Origin: Ga0077560 sp046330435
GTDB lineage: Bacteria; Actinomycetota; Thermoleophilia; Miltoncostaeales; Miltoncostaeaceae
DNA: 64,000 bases
Assembly: GCA_046330435.1 (NCBI GenBank)
Contig: JAXLST010000006.1
Span: 451,928-515,927 of the forward strand
Direction: 5' to 3'
Shown: piece after piece, positions 8,206 to 16,563 of the stretch
Numbering within the stretch: position 1 is the first letter of the stretch
Layout of the letters: every line of letters starts with the position of its first letter
Program-made: the position numbers and the translations under genes
Notes under the pieces: model-generated
Seen by the model: the letters and a program-made list of their open reading frames with translations, nothing else
What the model was told of the DNA's origin: nothing
The model's database searches: none

Positions 8206-8733
8206 TTACTCCTCGGTCGTGGTGCCGATGACCTCGGCGGTGCCGCCCGCGGCCTCGATCTTGGCCTTCGCGGCCGCCGAGAACGCGTTCGCCCGCACCG
8301 TGAGTGCCACGGTGAGCTCGCCCTCGGCGAGGATCTTCACCGGCCACGCGCGGTTGCTGTTGTTCTTCACCAGGCCCTTGGCCTCGAGCGCCTCGACGTC
8401 CACGACGGACCCAGCCTCGAACACGCCGAGCTGGCCGACGTTCACGGGCACCGAGTGGGTGCGGAACGGGCCCATGGGCATGGACTTCTTGTGGTTCGGG
8501 CCGCGGAGCTTGGCCTGCTGCATGTAGGCGGGCATCTGACCGCCGGCGTAGCCCTCGCGGACGCCGCCGCCGGAACGCGAGCCCAGGCCCTTCGTGCCGC
8601 GGCCGGACGTCTTGCCGGTGCCGGAGCCCGGCCCCCGGCCGATCCGCTTGCGCGGACGCTTGGCACCGGGGTTGGGCGCGAGGAACTCGAGCCGGACGCG
8701 CTCGGGGTCGACCTGCACCTCGTCAGCTGCCAT
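8206..8733 (-). CDS. rplO: 50S ribosomal protein L15
   Basis: About 175 residues. The glycine-rich N-terminal arm (KRIGRGPGSGTGKTSGRGTK) and the GFEGGQ-like GYAGGQMP are characteristic of L15. ATG 8733 is preferred over the ATG at 8751 because GAGGAGG lies 6 bases before it. It overlaps the end of rpmD by 11 bp. Confidence 0.96.
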   Translation of the reverse strand: MAADEVQVDPERVRLEFLAPNPGAKRPRKRIGRGPGSGTGKTSGRGTKGLGSRSGGGVREGYAGGQMPAYMQQAKLRGPNHKKSMPMGPFRTHSVPVNVGQLGVFEAGSVVDVEALEAKGLVKNNSNRAWPVKILAEGELTVALTVRANAFSAAAKAKIEAAGGTAEVIGTTTEE

Positions 8734-8917
8734 CGCCGGCCTCCTCAACACGCACCATGGACGAGACGATCCGCAGCATGCCGCGCAGCTGGGGCGAGTC
8801 CGTGTGCTCGACGGTCTTGCCGATCCGGCCCAGGCCGAGCGCGCGGAGCGTGCCGCGGTGCCGCTGCTGGGTCCCGATCTCCGAACGGGTCTGGGTGATG
8901 CGAAGGGTCGTGCTCAC
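8723..8917 (-). CDS. rpmD: 50S ribosomal protein L30
   Basis: 64 residues beginning with GTG (VSTTLRITQTRSEIGTQQRH), containing the L30 motif RATLRALGLGRIGKTVEH in the form LRALGLGRIGKTVEH. The start overlaps the rpsE stop as GTGA. The C-terminal part reads into the rplO ribosome-binding site. Confidence 0.96.
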   Translation of the reverse strand: MSTTLRITQTRSEIGTQQRHRGTLRALGLGRIGKTVEHTDSPQLRGMLRIVSSMVRVEEAGDGS

Positions 8918-9498
8918 GCCTGGGCCTCCTCGGCGACCGGCTCGGCCGTCGCGGTGGCGCCGTTGGTGCGCGGGGCACCGCTGGCGAGCATCTCGCCCAC
9001 GTTCTTGCCACGCAGCGCCGCGACCTCCTCGGGGGTGCGGAGCTGCTTCAGCCCGTCGACGGCGGCGGCGACCAGGTTCACCGGGTTGCTGCTGCCGAGC
9101 GACTTGCTGAGGATGTCGTGGATCCCCGCGAGCTCCAGCACGGCGCGCACGCCGCCGCCCGCGATGACCCCGGTGCCCTCGGACGCGGGCTTCAGGAAGA
9201 CACGGCCCGCACCCGCGCGACCGGTCACCTCGTGGGTGATCGTCGTGCGGTACCGCGGCACCTTGAAGAGGTTCTTCTTCGCGTCATCCACGGCCTTCTG
9301 GATCGCGACGGGAACCTCGTTGGCCTTCCCGTGCCCGACGCCGACGGTGTCCACCTCGTTCCCGACCACGACCAGCGCGGAGAACGAGAACCGGCGTCCG
9401 CCCTTCACCACCTTGGCGACGCGGTTGACCTGGACGACGCGCTCGTTGAGATCGAGCCCGTCTGAGTTGACCTTCGGCTTACGGCGGCGCTCGGCCAC
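8914..9498 (-). CDS. rpsE: 30S ribosomal protein S5
   Basis: About 194 residues, starting at GTG 9498 (VAERRRKPKVNSDGLDLNER). The S5 double-stranded-RNA-binding segment VVQVNRVAKVVKGGRRFSFS and the IGAGGGVRAVLELAGI-like region are present. S5 matters for decoding accuracy. The C-terminal tail is alanine-rich. The open frame upstream of 9498 belongs to the rplR region and is rejected. Confidence 0.96.
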   Translation of the reverse strand: MAERRRKPKVNSDGLDLNERVVQVNRVAKVVKGGRRFSFSALVVVGNEVDTVGVGHGKANEVPVAIQKAVDDAKKNLFKVPRYRTTITHEVTGRAGAGRVFLKPASEGTGVIAGGGVRAVLELAGIHDILSKSLGSSNPVNLVAAAVDGLKQLRTPEEVAALRGKNVGEMLASGAPRTNGATATAEPVAEEAQA

Positions 9499-9506
9499 AA
9501 ATCCCC

Positions 9507-9860
9507 CTAGAAGACCAGGCCCGCTTCGCGGGCTGCGTCGGCGAGCGCCTTCACGCGCCCGTGGTACTTGTATCCACCGCGGTCGAAGACGACCGCCTCG
9601 ACCCCGGCGGCCTTGGCGCGCTCGGCGAGTCGCTTGCCGACCTCGGCCGCGGCGGCACCCTTGGCCAGCCCGCGGAGATCGGCCTCGATCGAACCGGCGG
9701 CGGCCAGCGTGTGGCCCTTCGTGTCGTCGATGACCTGCGCGTAGATCCGCATGTTGGACCGCGAGACGCACAGGCGCGGCCGATCCGACGTGCCGGTGAC
9801 CCGGCCGCGGATGCGGGTGTGGCGCCTGATGCGCGCGGCGCGCGGAGAAATCTTGCCCAT
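9507..9860 (-). CDS. rplR: 50S ribosomal protein L18
   Basis: 117 residues starting MGKISPRAARIRRHTRIRGR. The family features are RPRLCVSRSNMRIYAQVIDD and the ending FDRGGYKYHGRVKALADAAR. L18 binds 5S rRNA. Gaps are 5 bp to rplF and 8 bp to rpsE. Confidence 0.97.
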   Translation of the reverse strand: MGKISPRAARIRRHTRIRGRVTGTSDRPRLCVSRSNMRIYAQVIDDTKGHTLAAAGSIEADLRGLAKGAAAAEVGKRLAERAKAAGVEAVVFDRGGYKYHGRVKALADAAREAGLVF

Positions 9861-9865
9861 GCTGC

Positions 9866-10399
9866 TTACGCCCTCTTCCCGACCTTGCGCCGGACCTGCT
9901 CGCCGGCGTAGCGAATGCCCTTGCCCTTGTACGGCTCGGGCGGGCGGACGTCGCGGACCTTCGCGGCGACCTGGCCCACGGCCTGCTTGTCGATGCCCTT
10001 CACGACCACCTGGGTGGGCGCGGGGACCTCGAACTCGATGCCGGCGGGCGGCTCGATGCTGACGGTGTGGGAGTACCCGACCGACAGCTCGAGGGACTGA
10101 CCCTTGAGGGCGGCACGATACCCGACGCCGACGATCTCGAGGTTCTTGCTGAAGCCCTCGGTGACGCCGTGCACCATGTTGGCGACGAGCGTCCTGGTGA
10201 GGCCGTGCAGCGCACGGTGCGGCCCGCGGTCGGTGGGCCGCGACACGCGCAGCTCACCCTCCTCGTGGGCGACGGAGATCGGCTGCACCACCGTGTGCTG
10301 AAGCTGGCCCTTCGGCCCCTTCACGCTGATGTGCTGGCCCTTGATGTCGACCTCGACCCCTGCCGGGACCGGGATCGGTGCGCGTCCGATGCGGCTCAT
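9866..10399 (-). CDS. rplF: 50S ribosomal protein L6
   Basis: 177 residues starting MSRIGRAPIPVPAGVEVDIK. Two L6 repeats are visible, with the C-terminal signature PPEPYKGKGIRYAGEQVRRK. L6 binds near the factor-binding centre of the large subunit. Confidence 0.97.
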   Translation of the reverse strand: MSRIGRAPIPVPAGVEVDIKGQHISVKGPKGQLQHTVVQPISVAHEEGELRVSRPTDRGPHRALHGLTRTLVANMVHGVTEGFSKNLEIVGVGYRAALKGQSLELSVGYSHTVSIEPPAGIEFEVPAPTQVVVKGIDKQAVGQVAAKVRDVRPPEPYKGKGIRYAGEQVRRKVGKRA

Positions 10400-10424
10400 C
10401 TGCTGTCCTTCCCCGTCCTCGTCC

Positions 10425-10808
10425 TCACCACACCGTGCAGATCAGCTCGCCACCGACGCCGCGGCGGCGGGCTTCCTGCCCGGTGATGATCCCCTGGGAG
10501 GTGGAAAGGACAGCGACGCCCATGCCACCCAGCACCCGCGGGATCTCCTCCTTGCCGACGTAGATCCGCCGGCCCGGCTTCGACGCCCGCTTGATGCCCG
10601 AGAGGACACGGCGGCGCTCGCTGTCGTACTTGAGCTTCACGGTGAGCGTGAGGTCGTTGACCTCGTACCCGGCGATGTAGCCCTCCTGCTGGAGGACGGC
10701 CGCCAGCGACACCTTCATCTTGCTCGTCGGCATGTCCGCGGTGTCGTGCAGCGCCTGGTTGGCGTTGCGGACGCGGGTGAGCATGTCTGCGATGGGATCG
10801 GTGAGCAT
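10425..10808 (-). CDS. rpsH: 30S ribosomal protein S8
   Basis: 127 residues starting MLTDPIADMLTRVRNANQAL. The C-terminal signature GGMGVAVLSTSQGIITGQEA is present. S8 is a primary 16S rRNA binder and the usual autoregulator of the spc operon. It follows rpsN after 4 bp. Confidence 0.97.
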   Translation of the reverse strand: MLTDPIADMLTRVRNANQALHDTADMPTSKMKVSLAAVLQQEGYIAGYEVNDLTLTVKLKYDSERRRVLSGIKRASKPGRRIYVGKEEIPRVLGGMGVAVLSTSQGIITGQEARRRGVGGELICTVW

Positions 10809-10812
10809 CTGG

Positions 10813-10998
10813 CTACCAGCTCGACTTGGTCATACCGGGGATGACGCCGGCGTGGGCCTGCTCGCGCAGGCAGATCCGGCAGAGCCCGAACTTGCGGAAC
10901 ACCGCCCGCGAACGCCCGCAGCGCAGGCAGCGGGTGTACTCGCGGGTCTTGAACTTCTGGGGCCGCGCGGCCTTGACGCGCAGGCTGGTCTTCGCCAC
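10813..10998 (-). CDS. rpsN: 30S ribosomal protein S14, zinc-binding type Z
   Basis: 61 residues with C24, C27, C40 and C43 forming a zinc ribbon (CLRCGRSRAVFRKFGLCRIC). This is the short C+ form; a zinc-independent copy may exist elsewhere but is not seen here. It lies 18 bp after rplE. Confidence 0.97.
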   Translation of the reverse strand: MAKTSLRVKAARPQKFKTREYTRCLRCGRSRAVFRKFGLCRICLREQAHAGVIPGMTKSSW

Positions 10999-11016
10999 TG
11001 GTGCTCCTCGTCCTCG

Positions 11017-11667
11017 CTAGCGGCGCTTACCGCGGACGCCGCCGCGCTTGCGCATCTTCTGACGGCGCCGGGCCGCCAGCTCCTCGGCCGAGTACCCCTC
11101 GGCACGGAACGGCATCCCGAGGGCCCGGAGCAGCTCGCGGGCCTCCTCGTCGGTGTTCGCCGTCGTCGTGATGGTCACGTTGAGACCACGGACCTTGTCG
11201 ATGCGGTCGTAGTCGATCTCCGGGAAGATCGTCTGCTCGCGCAGGCCGAGGTTGTAGTTGCCGCGGCCGTCGAAGCCGTCGGGGTTCACGCCGCGGAAGT
11301 CACGGATGCGCGGAAGCGCGATCGCGGTGAGGCGGTCGTAGAACTCCCACATGCGGGCGCCGCGCAGCGTCACCCGGCAGCCGATCGCCATGCCCTCGCG
11401 CAGCTTGAACTGGGCGATGGACTTGCGGGCGCGGGTGATGTGCGGCTGCTGGCCGGCGATGATCGCGAGCTGCGCGACGGCGTCGTCGAGCGACTTGCTG
11501 TTCTGCTTGGCCTCGCCGACACCCATCGACAGCGTGATCTTGGTGATCTTCGGCAGCTGCATGGGGCTGCCGTACGCGAACTGCTCCTGCAGCTTCGGGC
11601 GCACCTCGTTGAGGTAGACGTCCTTCAGCCGCGGGGGCGGCACGGTGGTTGTGGTCTCGTCGCTCAT
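11017..11667 (-). CDS. rplE: 50S ribosomal protein L5
   Basis: 216 residues, about 30 longer than a typical bacterial L5 (near 180). The core is normal: TLSMGVGEAKQN, RLREGMAIGCRVTLRG in the form KLREGMAIGCRVTLRG, and FPEIDYDRIDKVRGLNVTIT. The extra length is mainly a basic C-terminal tail (EELAARRRQKMRKRGGVRG onward). L5 binds 5S rRNA and contacts P-site tRNA. Confidence 0.97.
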   Translation of the reverse strand: MSDETTTTVPPPRLKDVYLNEVRPKLQEQFAYGSPMQLPKITKITLSMGVGEAKQNSKSLDDAVAQLAIIAGQQPHITRARKSIAQFKLREGMAIGCRVTLRGARMWEFYDRLTAIALPRIRDFRGVNPDGFDGRGNYNLGLREQTIFPEIDYDRIDKVRGLNVTITTTANTDEEARELLRALGMPFRAEGYSAEELAARRRQKMRKRGGVRGKRR

Positions 11668-11672
11668 GGAAT

Positions 11673-11990
11673 TCAGTCGATCCGCTTTCCGCTTCGGGCG
11701 GCGACCCGGACGCGCTTGCCATCGACGGTCTCGATGCGAACGCGCGTGGGCTTCTTGGTCTCGGGGTCCACCAGCGCCAGGTTGGAGAGGTGGATGGGGG
11801 CGGGCTTCTCGATCACCCCGCCCGGCTCGGCCGGGGGACGCGGCTTGGTGTGCCGCTTGATGATGTTCAGGCCCTCGACGATCGCCCGGTTCTCGCTGGG
11901 GCGGACCTCGAGCACCGTACCGCTCTTGCCCTTGTCCTTCCCGGAGATCGCGACGACCTGGTCGCCCTTCTTGATCCGCGCCGGCATCAC
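11673..11990 (-). CDS. rplX: 50S ribosomal protein L24
   Basis: 105 residues with an N-terminal KOW motif (KKGDQVVAISGKDKGKSGTV) and the L24 segment GLNIIKRHTKPRPPAEPGGV. L24 is an assembly initiator near the exit tunnel. Its start overlaps the rplN stop (ATGA). Confidence 0.97.
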   Translation of the reverse strand: MMPARIKKGDQVVAISGKDKGKSGTVLEVRPSENRAIVEGLNIIKRHTKPRPPAEPGGVIEKPAPIHLSNLALVDPETKKPTRVRIETVDGKRVRVAARSGKRID

Positions 11991-12355
11991 AGCACCTCCG
12001 GGGCCAGCGAGATGATCTTCATGAAGTTCTTCTCGCGGAGCTCACGGGCGACCGGGCCGAAGATGCGCGTACCGCGCGGGTTCTGGGCGGCGTCGATGAT
12101 GACGGCGGCGTTCTCGTCGAACGCGATGAACGTGCCGTCGTCACGGCCGTGCGCCTTCTTGGTGCGCACGACGACCGCCTTGACCACGTCGCCCTTCTTG
12201 ATGGCGCCGTTGGGCGTGGCGTTCTTCACGGTCCCGACGATGATGTCGCCCACGCTCGCGTAACGACGGCGCGAGCCGCCCATCACGCGGATGCACAGGA
12301 TCTCGCGGGCGCCGGTGTTGTCGGCGACGCGGAGACGGGTCTCGTTCTGGATCAC
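11987..12355 (-). CDS. rplN: 50S ribosomal protein L14
   Basis: 122 residues from GTG 12355 (VIQNETRLRVADNTGAREIL). The signature GDIIVGTVKNATPNGAIKKG is intact. GTG overlaps the rpsQ TGA as GTGA. The frame extends upstream, but a 122-residue length is exactly that of bacterial L14. Confidence 0.97.
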   Translation of the reverse strand: MIQNETRLRVADNTGAREILCIRVMGGSRRRYASVGDIIVGTVKNATPNGAIKKGDVVKAVVVRTKKAHGRDDGTFIAFDENAAVIIDAAQNPRGTRIFGPVARELREKNFMKIISLAPEVL

Positions 12356-12624
12356 CGGGCACGCTCCACGATCTCCGAGAGCCGCCAGCGCTTCTGCTTG
12401 GACAGCGGCCGGCACTCGATGACGCGGACCAGGTCACCGACGTTCGCCTCGTTGCGCTCGTCGTGGACGTGCAGCTTCGAGCTCTGGCGGACCGTCTTCC
12501 CGTAGATCGGGTGCGGCGCCTTCGTGTCGATGCGCACGGTGATGGTCTTGTCCCGTGAGGAACTCGTGACGACGCCCTGGCGCACCTTGCGCCGGGCGAC
12601 GGACTGCTGGGGTGTCTCAGCCAC
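12352..12624 (-). CDS. rpsQ: 30S ribosomal protein S17
   Basis: About 90 residues from GTG 12624 (VAETPQQSVARRKVRQGVVT). It has the S17 OB-fold core KTITVRIDTKAPHPIYGKTV and the signature VGDLVRVIECRPLSKQKRWR. The start lies inside the end of rpmC, with an 8-bp overlap. Confidence 0.95.
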   Translation of the reverse strand: MAETPQQSVARRKVRQGVVTSSSRDKTITVRIDTKAPHPIYGKTVRQSSKLHVHDERNEANVGDLVRVIECRPLSKQKRWRLSEIVERAR

Positions 12625-12841
12625 CGACGGCCTCCTGCTGACGTGCGATCTCCCGCTCACGCGCGATGGTCAGCAGGCGGGCGATCTCGCGCTTCCGCGC
12701 GGGGATCTCCCCGGTGCGCTCGAGCGCCCCGGAGGCGTGCTGGAACCGCAGGTTGAACAGCGCTTCACGGGCGTCGCGCAGGCGCGCGCCGAGCTCCGCG
12801 TCGTTCAGGTCCCTGACCTCGCTCGCCTTCACGGCCCTCAC
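12617..12841 (-). CDS. rpmC: 50S ribosomal protein L29
   Basis: 74 residues, two helices: VKASEVRDLNDAELGARLRD and EALFNLRFQHASGALE, then a basic segment ARKREIARLLTIARER. L29 lies by the exit tunnel near L23. It overlaps rplP by 4 bp (ATGA-type coupling). Confidence 0.96.
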   Translation of the reverse strand: MRAVKASEVRDLNDAELGARLRDAREALFNLRFQHASGALERTGEIPARKREIARLLTIAREREIARQQEAVGG

Positions 12842-13251
12842 TGATCCTCTCGGGTGATGAACTTGCAGCGCACCGGCAACTTCATGGCCGCGAGGCGCAT
12901 GGCCTCACGGGCGAGCGGCTCGGCGACGCCGGACAGCTCGAACATGACCTTGCCGGGCTTCACGACCGCGACCCATCCCTCCGGGGAACCCTTGCCGGAG
13001 CCCATGCGGGTCTCGGCCGGCTTCTTCGTGTAGGGCAGGTGCGGGAAAACGTTGATCCAGATCTTTCCGCCACGACGGATGCGGCGGTTCATGGCGATAC
13101 GGGCCGCCTCGATCTGACGGTTGGTGATCCAGGCCGGCTCCAGGGCCTTCAGGCCGTAGTCACCGAAGTGCAGCTCGGTGTGGCCCTTCGACAGCCCGCG
13201 CCGGCGACCGCGATGGTGCTTGCGGTGCTTGACGCGCTTCGGCATCAGCAT
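12838..13251 (-). CDS. rplP: 50S ribosomal protein L16
   Basis: 137 residues starting MLMPKRVKHRKHHRGRRRGL. The signatures RRIRRGGKIWINVFPHLPYT and MGSGKGSPEGWVAVVKPGKV are intact. L16 lies between the peptidyl-transferase centre and L7/L12 stalk base. It starts 3 bp after rpsC. Confidence 0.98.
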   Translation of the reverse strand: MLMPKRVKHRKHHRGRRRGLSKGHTELHFGDYGLKALEPAWITNRQIEAARIAMNRRIRRGGKIWINVFPHLPYTKKPAETRMGSGKGSPEGWVAVVKPGKVMFELSGVAEPLAREAMRLAAMKLPVRCKFITREDQ

Positions 13252-13254
13252 GGT

Positions 13255-14079
13255 CTACCGCCCTCCGCCCGGAACACCGCCGCCGCCACCGCCGCCACCG
13301 CGGTTCCCACCGCGGCCGCGACCCTGGGGACGGCCACCGCCACCACCGGGACCACCGCCGCCGCCCGGCCCGTCGCGCCGGTCACGGCGCGGGCGCCGCT
13401 GCTGCGGCGGAGCCGAGTCGAGGTCGACGCGGCCGCGGGCGTCCGCGACGCCCTCCGGCAGCACCTCGCCGCGGTTGATCCACACCTTCACGCCGATACG
13501 GCCGAACGTGGTCTTCGCCTCGTGGAAGCCGTAGTCGATGTCCGCGCGCAGCGTGTGCAGCGGCACACGGCCGTCCGAGTAGTGCTCGGAGCGGGACATC
13601 TCGGCGCCGCCGAGGCGACCGGAGCACTGCACCTTCACGCCCTGGGCGCCGGAGCGCATGGCGGAGGTGAGCGCGCGCTTCATCGCACGGCGGAAGCTGA
13701 CGCGGTTCTCGAGCTGCTCGGCGATGGACTGCGCCACCAGCTTCGCGTCGAGCTCCGGCCGCTTGATCTCGTTGATGTTCACCTGGATCTGCTTGCCGGT
13801 GATCCGGTTGAGCTCCCGGCGCAGCGCCTCGACCTCGGAGCCGCTCTTGCCGATCACGATGCCCGGGCGGGCCGTGAAGATGTCGACGGTGAGCTTCTGC
13901 TGGTCCTTGCGCAGGTGGATCGCTGACAGGCCCGCGTGGGACAGGCGCCGCGTGATGTAGTCGCGGACGTTCCGGTCCTCCTGCAGGTACTTCACGTACT
14001 CACGCTCGGAGAACCAGTTGGAGCGCCAGCCGGCGATGACGCCGAGGCGGAAACCGCCGGGATGAACCTTCTGACCCAA
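13255..14079 (-). CDS. rpsC: 30S ribosomal protein S3 with a glycine-rich tail
   Basis: About 274 residues from TTG 14079 (LGQKVHPGGFRLGVIAGWRS). The KH-type domain has VIGKSGSEVEALRRELN and the C-terminal S3 domain has SGRLGGAEMSRSEHYSDGRV. After the conserved IGVKVWINRGEVLPEG the protein adds some 50 residues rich in proline, arginine and then glycine runs (GGGGGPGGGGGRPQGRGRGG). S3 is at the mRNA entry channel and has helicase-like activity; a disordered RG/G tail could add RNA contacts, but that is inference. Confidence 0.96.
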   Translation of the reverse strand: MGQKVHPGGFRLGVIAGWRSNWFSEREYVKYLQEDRNVRDYITRRLSHAGLSAIHLRKDQQKLTVDIFTARPGIVIGKSGSEVEALRRELNRITGKQIQVNINEIKRPELDAKLVAQSIAEQLENRVSFRRAMKRALTSAMRSGAQGVKVQCSGRLGGAEMSRSEHYSDGRVPLHTLRADIDYGFHEAKTTFGRIGVKVWINRGEVLPEGVADARGRVDLDSAPPQQRRPRRDRRDGPGGGGGPGGGGGRPQGRGRGGNRGGGGGGGGVPGGGR

Positions 14080-14084
14080 AGCCC

Positions 14085-14468
14085 CTACTTCCCTCGGCGC
14101 GCGGCCAGCTCGGCTGCCGGCGCGAGTCCGATCGTGATGTGGCACGTGCGCTTGTTGATGCGCGTGGCCCGCCCCTTCGCCCGCGGCCGGAACCGGCGGA
14201 TGGTGGGGCCCTCGTCCACGGTGACGTGCGCCAGCACCAGCTGCTGCACGTTCATGCCGTTGTTGTGGTCCGCGTTGGCCATCGCGGACTGCAGCACCTT
14301 GCGGACCGGCTCGGCCGCGCCGCGGGTGCTGTAGGCCAGGATCGCCTGCGCGTCGGCCACGCCCTTGCCGCGCACCAGGTCCGCCACCAGGCGGGCCTTG
14401 CGAGCGGAGACGCGGACGTACTTGGCGGTCGCCGTGACGAGCTGGGTGTCGTTCGCGGTCGTCGCCAT
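14085..14468 (-). CDS. rplV: 50S ribosomal protein L22
   Basis: 127 residues. Core VRVSARKARLVADLVRGKGV and the C-terminal hairpin signature RPRAKGRATRINKRTCHITI. The L22 hairpin lines the exit tunnel. The start ATG overlaps the rpsS TGA by one base (TGATG). Confidence 0.97.
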   Translation of the reverse strand: MATTANDTQLVTATAKYVRVSARKARLVADLVRGKGVADAQAILAYSTRGAAEPVRKVLQSAMANADHNNGMNVQQLVLAHVTVDEGPTIRRFRPRAKGRATRINKRTCHITIGLAPAAELAARRGK

Positions 14469-14749
14469 CAGCGCATCTTCGAGGTTCGGTCCGACCCGGC
14501 GTGCCCGCGGTAGGTGCGGGTGGGGGCGAACTCACCGAGCTTGTGCCCCACCATGCTCTCCGACACGAACACCGGGACGTGCTTGCGACCGTCGTGCACG
14601 GCGATGGTGTGACCCACCATCTCCGGGAACACGGTCGACGTGCGCGACCAGGTGCGGATCATCTTCTTCTCGCCGGCCGAGTTCATCGACTCGATACGCG
14701 CCATGAGGCGGTCCTCGACGAACGGGCCCTTCTTGAGGCTTCTGCCCAT
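14468..14749 (-). CDS. rpsS: 30S ribosomal protein S19
   Basis: 93 residues starting MGRSLKKGPFVEDRLMARIE. It ends in the conserved GEFAPTRTYRGHAGSDRTSK. S19 partners S13 in the small-subunit head. It starts 3 bp after rplB. Confidence 0.98.
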   Translation of the reverse strand: MGRSLKKGPFVEDRLMARIESMNSAGEKKMIRTWSRTSTVFPEMVGHTIAVHDGRKHVPVFVSESMVGHKLGEFAPTRTYRGHAGSDRTSKMR

Positions 14750-14752
14750 GGG

Positions 14753-15601
14753 TTACCGACCCTCGGTGTGCTTGCCGCGCTTCCGGCCGCGGACGATGAA
14801 CTTCTGGCTGGCCTTCTGCTTGTTCCGGGTCCGGTAGCCGTGCGTGGGCTTGCCCCACGGGGTCACCGGGTGACGACCGGAGTTGCTCTTGCCCTCACCA
14901 CCGCCGTGCGGGTGGTCGACCGGGTTCATGGCGGAACCGCGGACGGTCGGGCGGACGCCCTTCCAGCGCGAGCGGCCGGCCTTGCCGCCCGTCTGGTTCT
15001 CGTGGGTCGTGTTCCCGACCTGGCCGATCGTGGCGCGGCACTCGATGTGCACCATGCGCATCTCGCTCGAGGGCAGGCGGAGGGTGGCGTAGTTGCCCTC
15101 CTTCGCCATCAGCTGCGCGCCGACGCCGGCGGACCGGACCATCTGGCCGCCGCGGCCGGGCTGGAGCTCGATGTTGTGCACGATCGTGCCGGTGGGGATG
15201 TCTCGGAGGGGCAGCGAGTTGCCGGGCTTGATGTCGGCACCCGGGCCGCTCTGCACCGTGTCACCGACCCGCAGCCGCAGCGGCGCCAGGATGTAGCGCT
15301 TCTCGCCGTCCGCGTAGTGCAGGAGGGCGATGCGGGCGCTCCGGTTGGGGTCGTACTCGATCGCCGCGACCTTCGCGGGGATCCCGTCCTTCTGCCGCTT
15401 GAAGTCGATGATGCGGTACCGGCGCTTGTGACCGCCACCCACGTGGCGGGTGGTGACGCGGCCCCGGTTGTTGCGCCCGCCGGTCTTCTTGATCGGCGCG
15501 AGCAGCGACTTCTCGGGAGTGGACTTCGTGATCTCCTCGAAGTCGGACGTCGTGATGAAACGACGACCGGGCGAGGTGGGCTTGTAGGTCTTGATCCCCA
15601 T
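14753..15601 (-). CDS. rplB: 50S ribosomal protein L2
   Basis: 282 residues starting MGIKTYKPTSPGRRFITTSD. The signature MNPVDHPHGGGEGKSNSGRH, including the histidine near the peptidyl-transferase centre, is intact. L2 is needed for subunit association and peptide-bond formation. Confidence 0.98.
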   Translation of the reverse strand: MGIKTYKPTSPGRRFITTSDFEEITKSTPEKSLLAPIKKTGGRNNRGRVTTRHVGGGHKRRYRIIDFKRQKDGIPAKVAAIEYDPNRSARIALLHYADGEKRYILAPLRLRVGDTVQSGPGADIKPGNSLPLRDIPTGTIVHNIELQPGRGGQMVRSAGVGAQLMAKEGNYATLRLPSSEMRMVHIECRATIGQVGNTTHENQTGGKAGRSRWKGVRPTVRGSAMNPVDHPHGGGEGKSNSGRHPVTPWGKPTHGYRTRNKQKASQKFIVRGRKRGKHTEGR

Positions 15602-15604
15602 GGC

Positions 15605-15910
15605 TTATGCGCCCTCGAAGAGCTCGATGCGGTCGCCGGGCTTGAGCTCGACGATCGCCTTCTTCCAGCCGGGCCGGCGGCCGCGGGTGGCACCCCGCCG
15701 CTTCGGCTTGCTGCGGACGTTGACGATCCGGACGTCCGTGACGGTGACGTCGAAGAGCTCCTCGACGGCCTGCCGGACGACGGTCTTGTGCGCCGAGTCG
15801 AGGACCCGGAACGTGTACTGGTTGTGCGCGGCCACCAGCTGGTAGCTCTTCTCCGAGATCACCGGCCGGACCAGGACCCGGCGGATGTCGTCGCGAAGCT
15901 CGGCGGTCAT
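15605..15910 (-). CDS. rplW: 50S ribosomal protein L23
   Basis: 101 residues from ATG 15910 (MTAELRDDIRRVLVRPVISE). The motif VRPVISEKSYQL and the loop SKPKRRGATRGRRPGWKKAI are diagnostic. L23 docks trigger factor and SRP at the tunnel exit. ATGA overlap with rplD. Confidence 0.97.
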   Translation of the reverse strand: MTAELRDDIRRVLVRPVISEKSYQLVAAHNQYTFRVLDSAHKTVVRQAVEELFDVTVTDVRIVNVRSKPKRRGATRGRRPGWKKAIVELKPGDRIELFEGA

Positions 15911-16563
15911 GCGGCCTCCCCTGCGGTGCGGGGCTCGCCCCTGCCCGCGATGCGGTCCCACGCCGCGCGCTCCACCAGGAGGCTGCGGCCGGCCATGAGG
16001 TCGACGGTCTCCAGCTCCTGCGAGTGCAGGACGTAGACGGCCTCGAGGTTGCGGAACGACCGGGCGGTCACCGAGTCGAGGTCCTCGACCACGACGAGCA
16101 GCGGGCGGGCGGCGAGGGCCTCGGGGGCCTTCGCCAGGAACGCCGCGGCGCTCTTGGTGGACGGGGCGTCCCAGGAGGTCTCGTCCATGACGGCGACGGT
16201 GCCGCGCTCGATGTGCGCCTTCAGCGCCGAGCGCCACGCCTGCAGGGCGACCTTGCGGTTCACCTTGCCGCCGTAGGTGCGGGGGTGCGGGCCGAAGACC
16301 ACGCCACCGCCGGACCACAGCGGCGAACGGCTGGAGCCGGCGCGTGCGCGGCCGGTGCCCTTCTGCCGCCACGGCTTCGCGCCACCGCCGCTGACGTCGC
16401 TGCGGGTCTTGGTGGAGTGCGTCCCGGCGCGGCGGCCGGCGAGCTCCTGGGTGACGACCTCGTGGATGAGGTGGGGCTTGATCACCTGGGCCGCGAGGCC
16501 CGGGGTGAGGTCCACCTCGCCGGAGGCGGCGCCGTCGGCGCCGAGCAGGTTCAGCGGAGTCAT
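15907..16563 (-). CDS. rplD: 50S ribosomal protein L4
   Basis: 218 residues. It has the long tunnel loop segment (GAKPWRQKGTGRARAGSSRS) and the C-terminal AVYVLHSQELETVDLMAGRS. In many bacteria L4 controls its own operon; no leader structure that would show this is visible here. ATGA overlaps with rplC and rplW. Confidence 0.97.
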   Translation of the reverse strand: MTPLNLLGADGAASGEVDLTPGLAAQVIKPHLIHEVVTQELAGRRAGTHSTKTRSDVSGGGAKPWRQKGTGRARAGSSRSPLWSGGGVVFGPHPRTYGGKVNRKVALQAWRSALKAHIERGTVAVMDETSWDAPSTKSAAAFLAKAPEALAARPLLVVVEDLDSVTARSFRNLEAVYVLHSQELETVDLMAGRSLLVERAAWDRIAGRGEPRTAGEAA

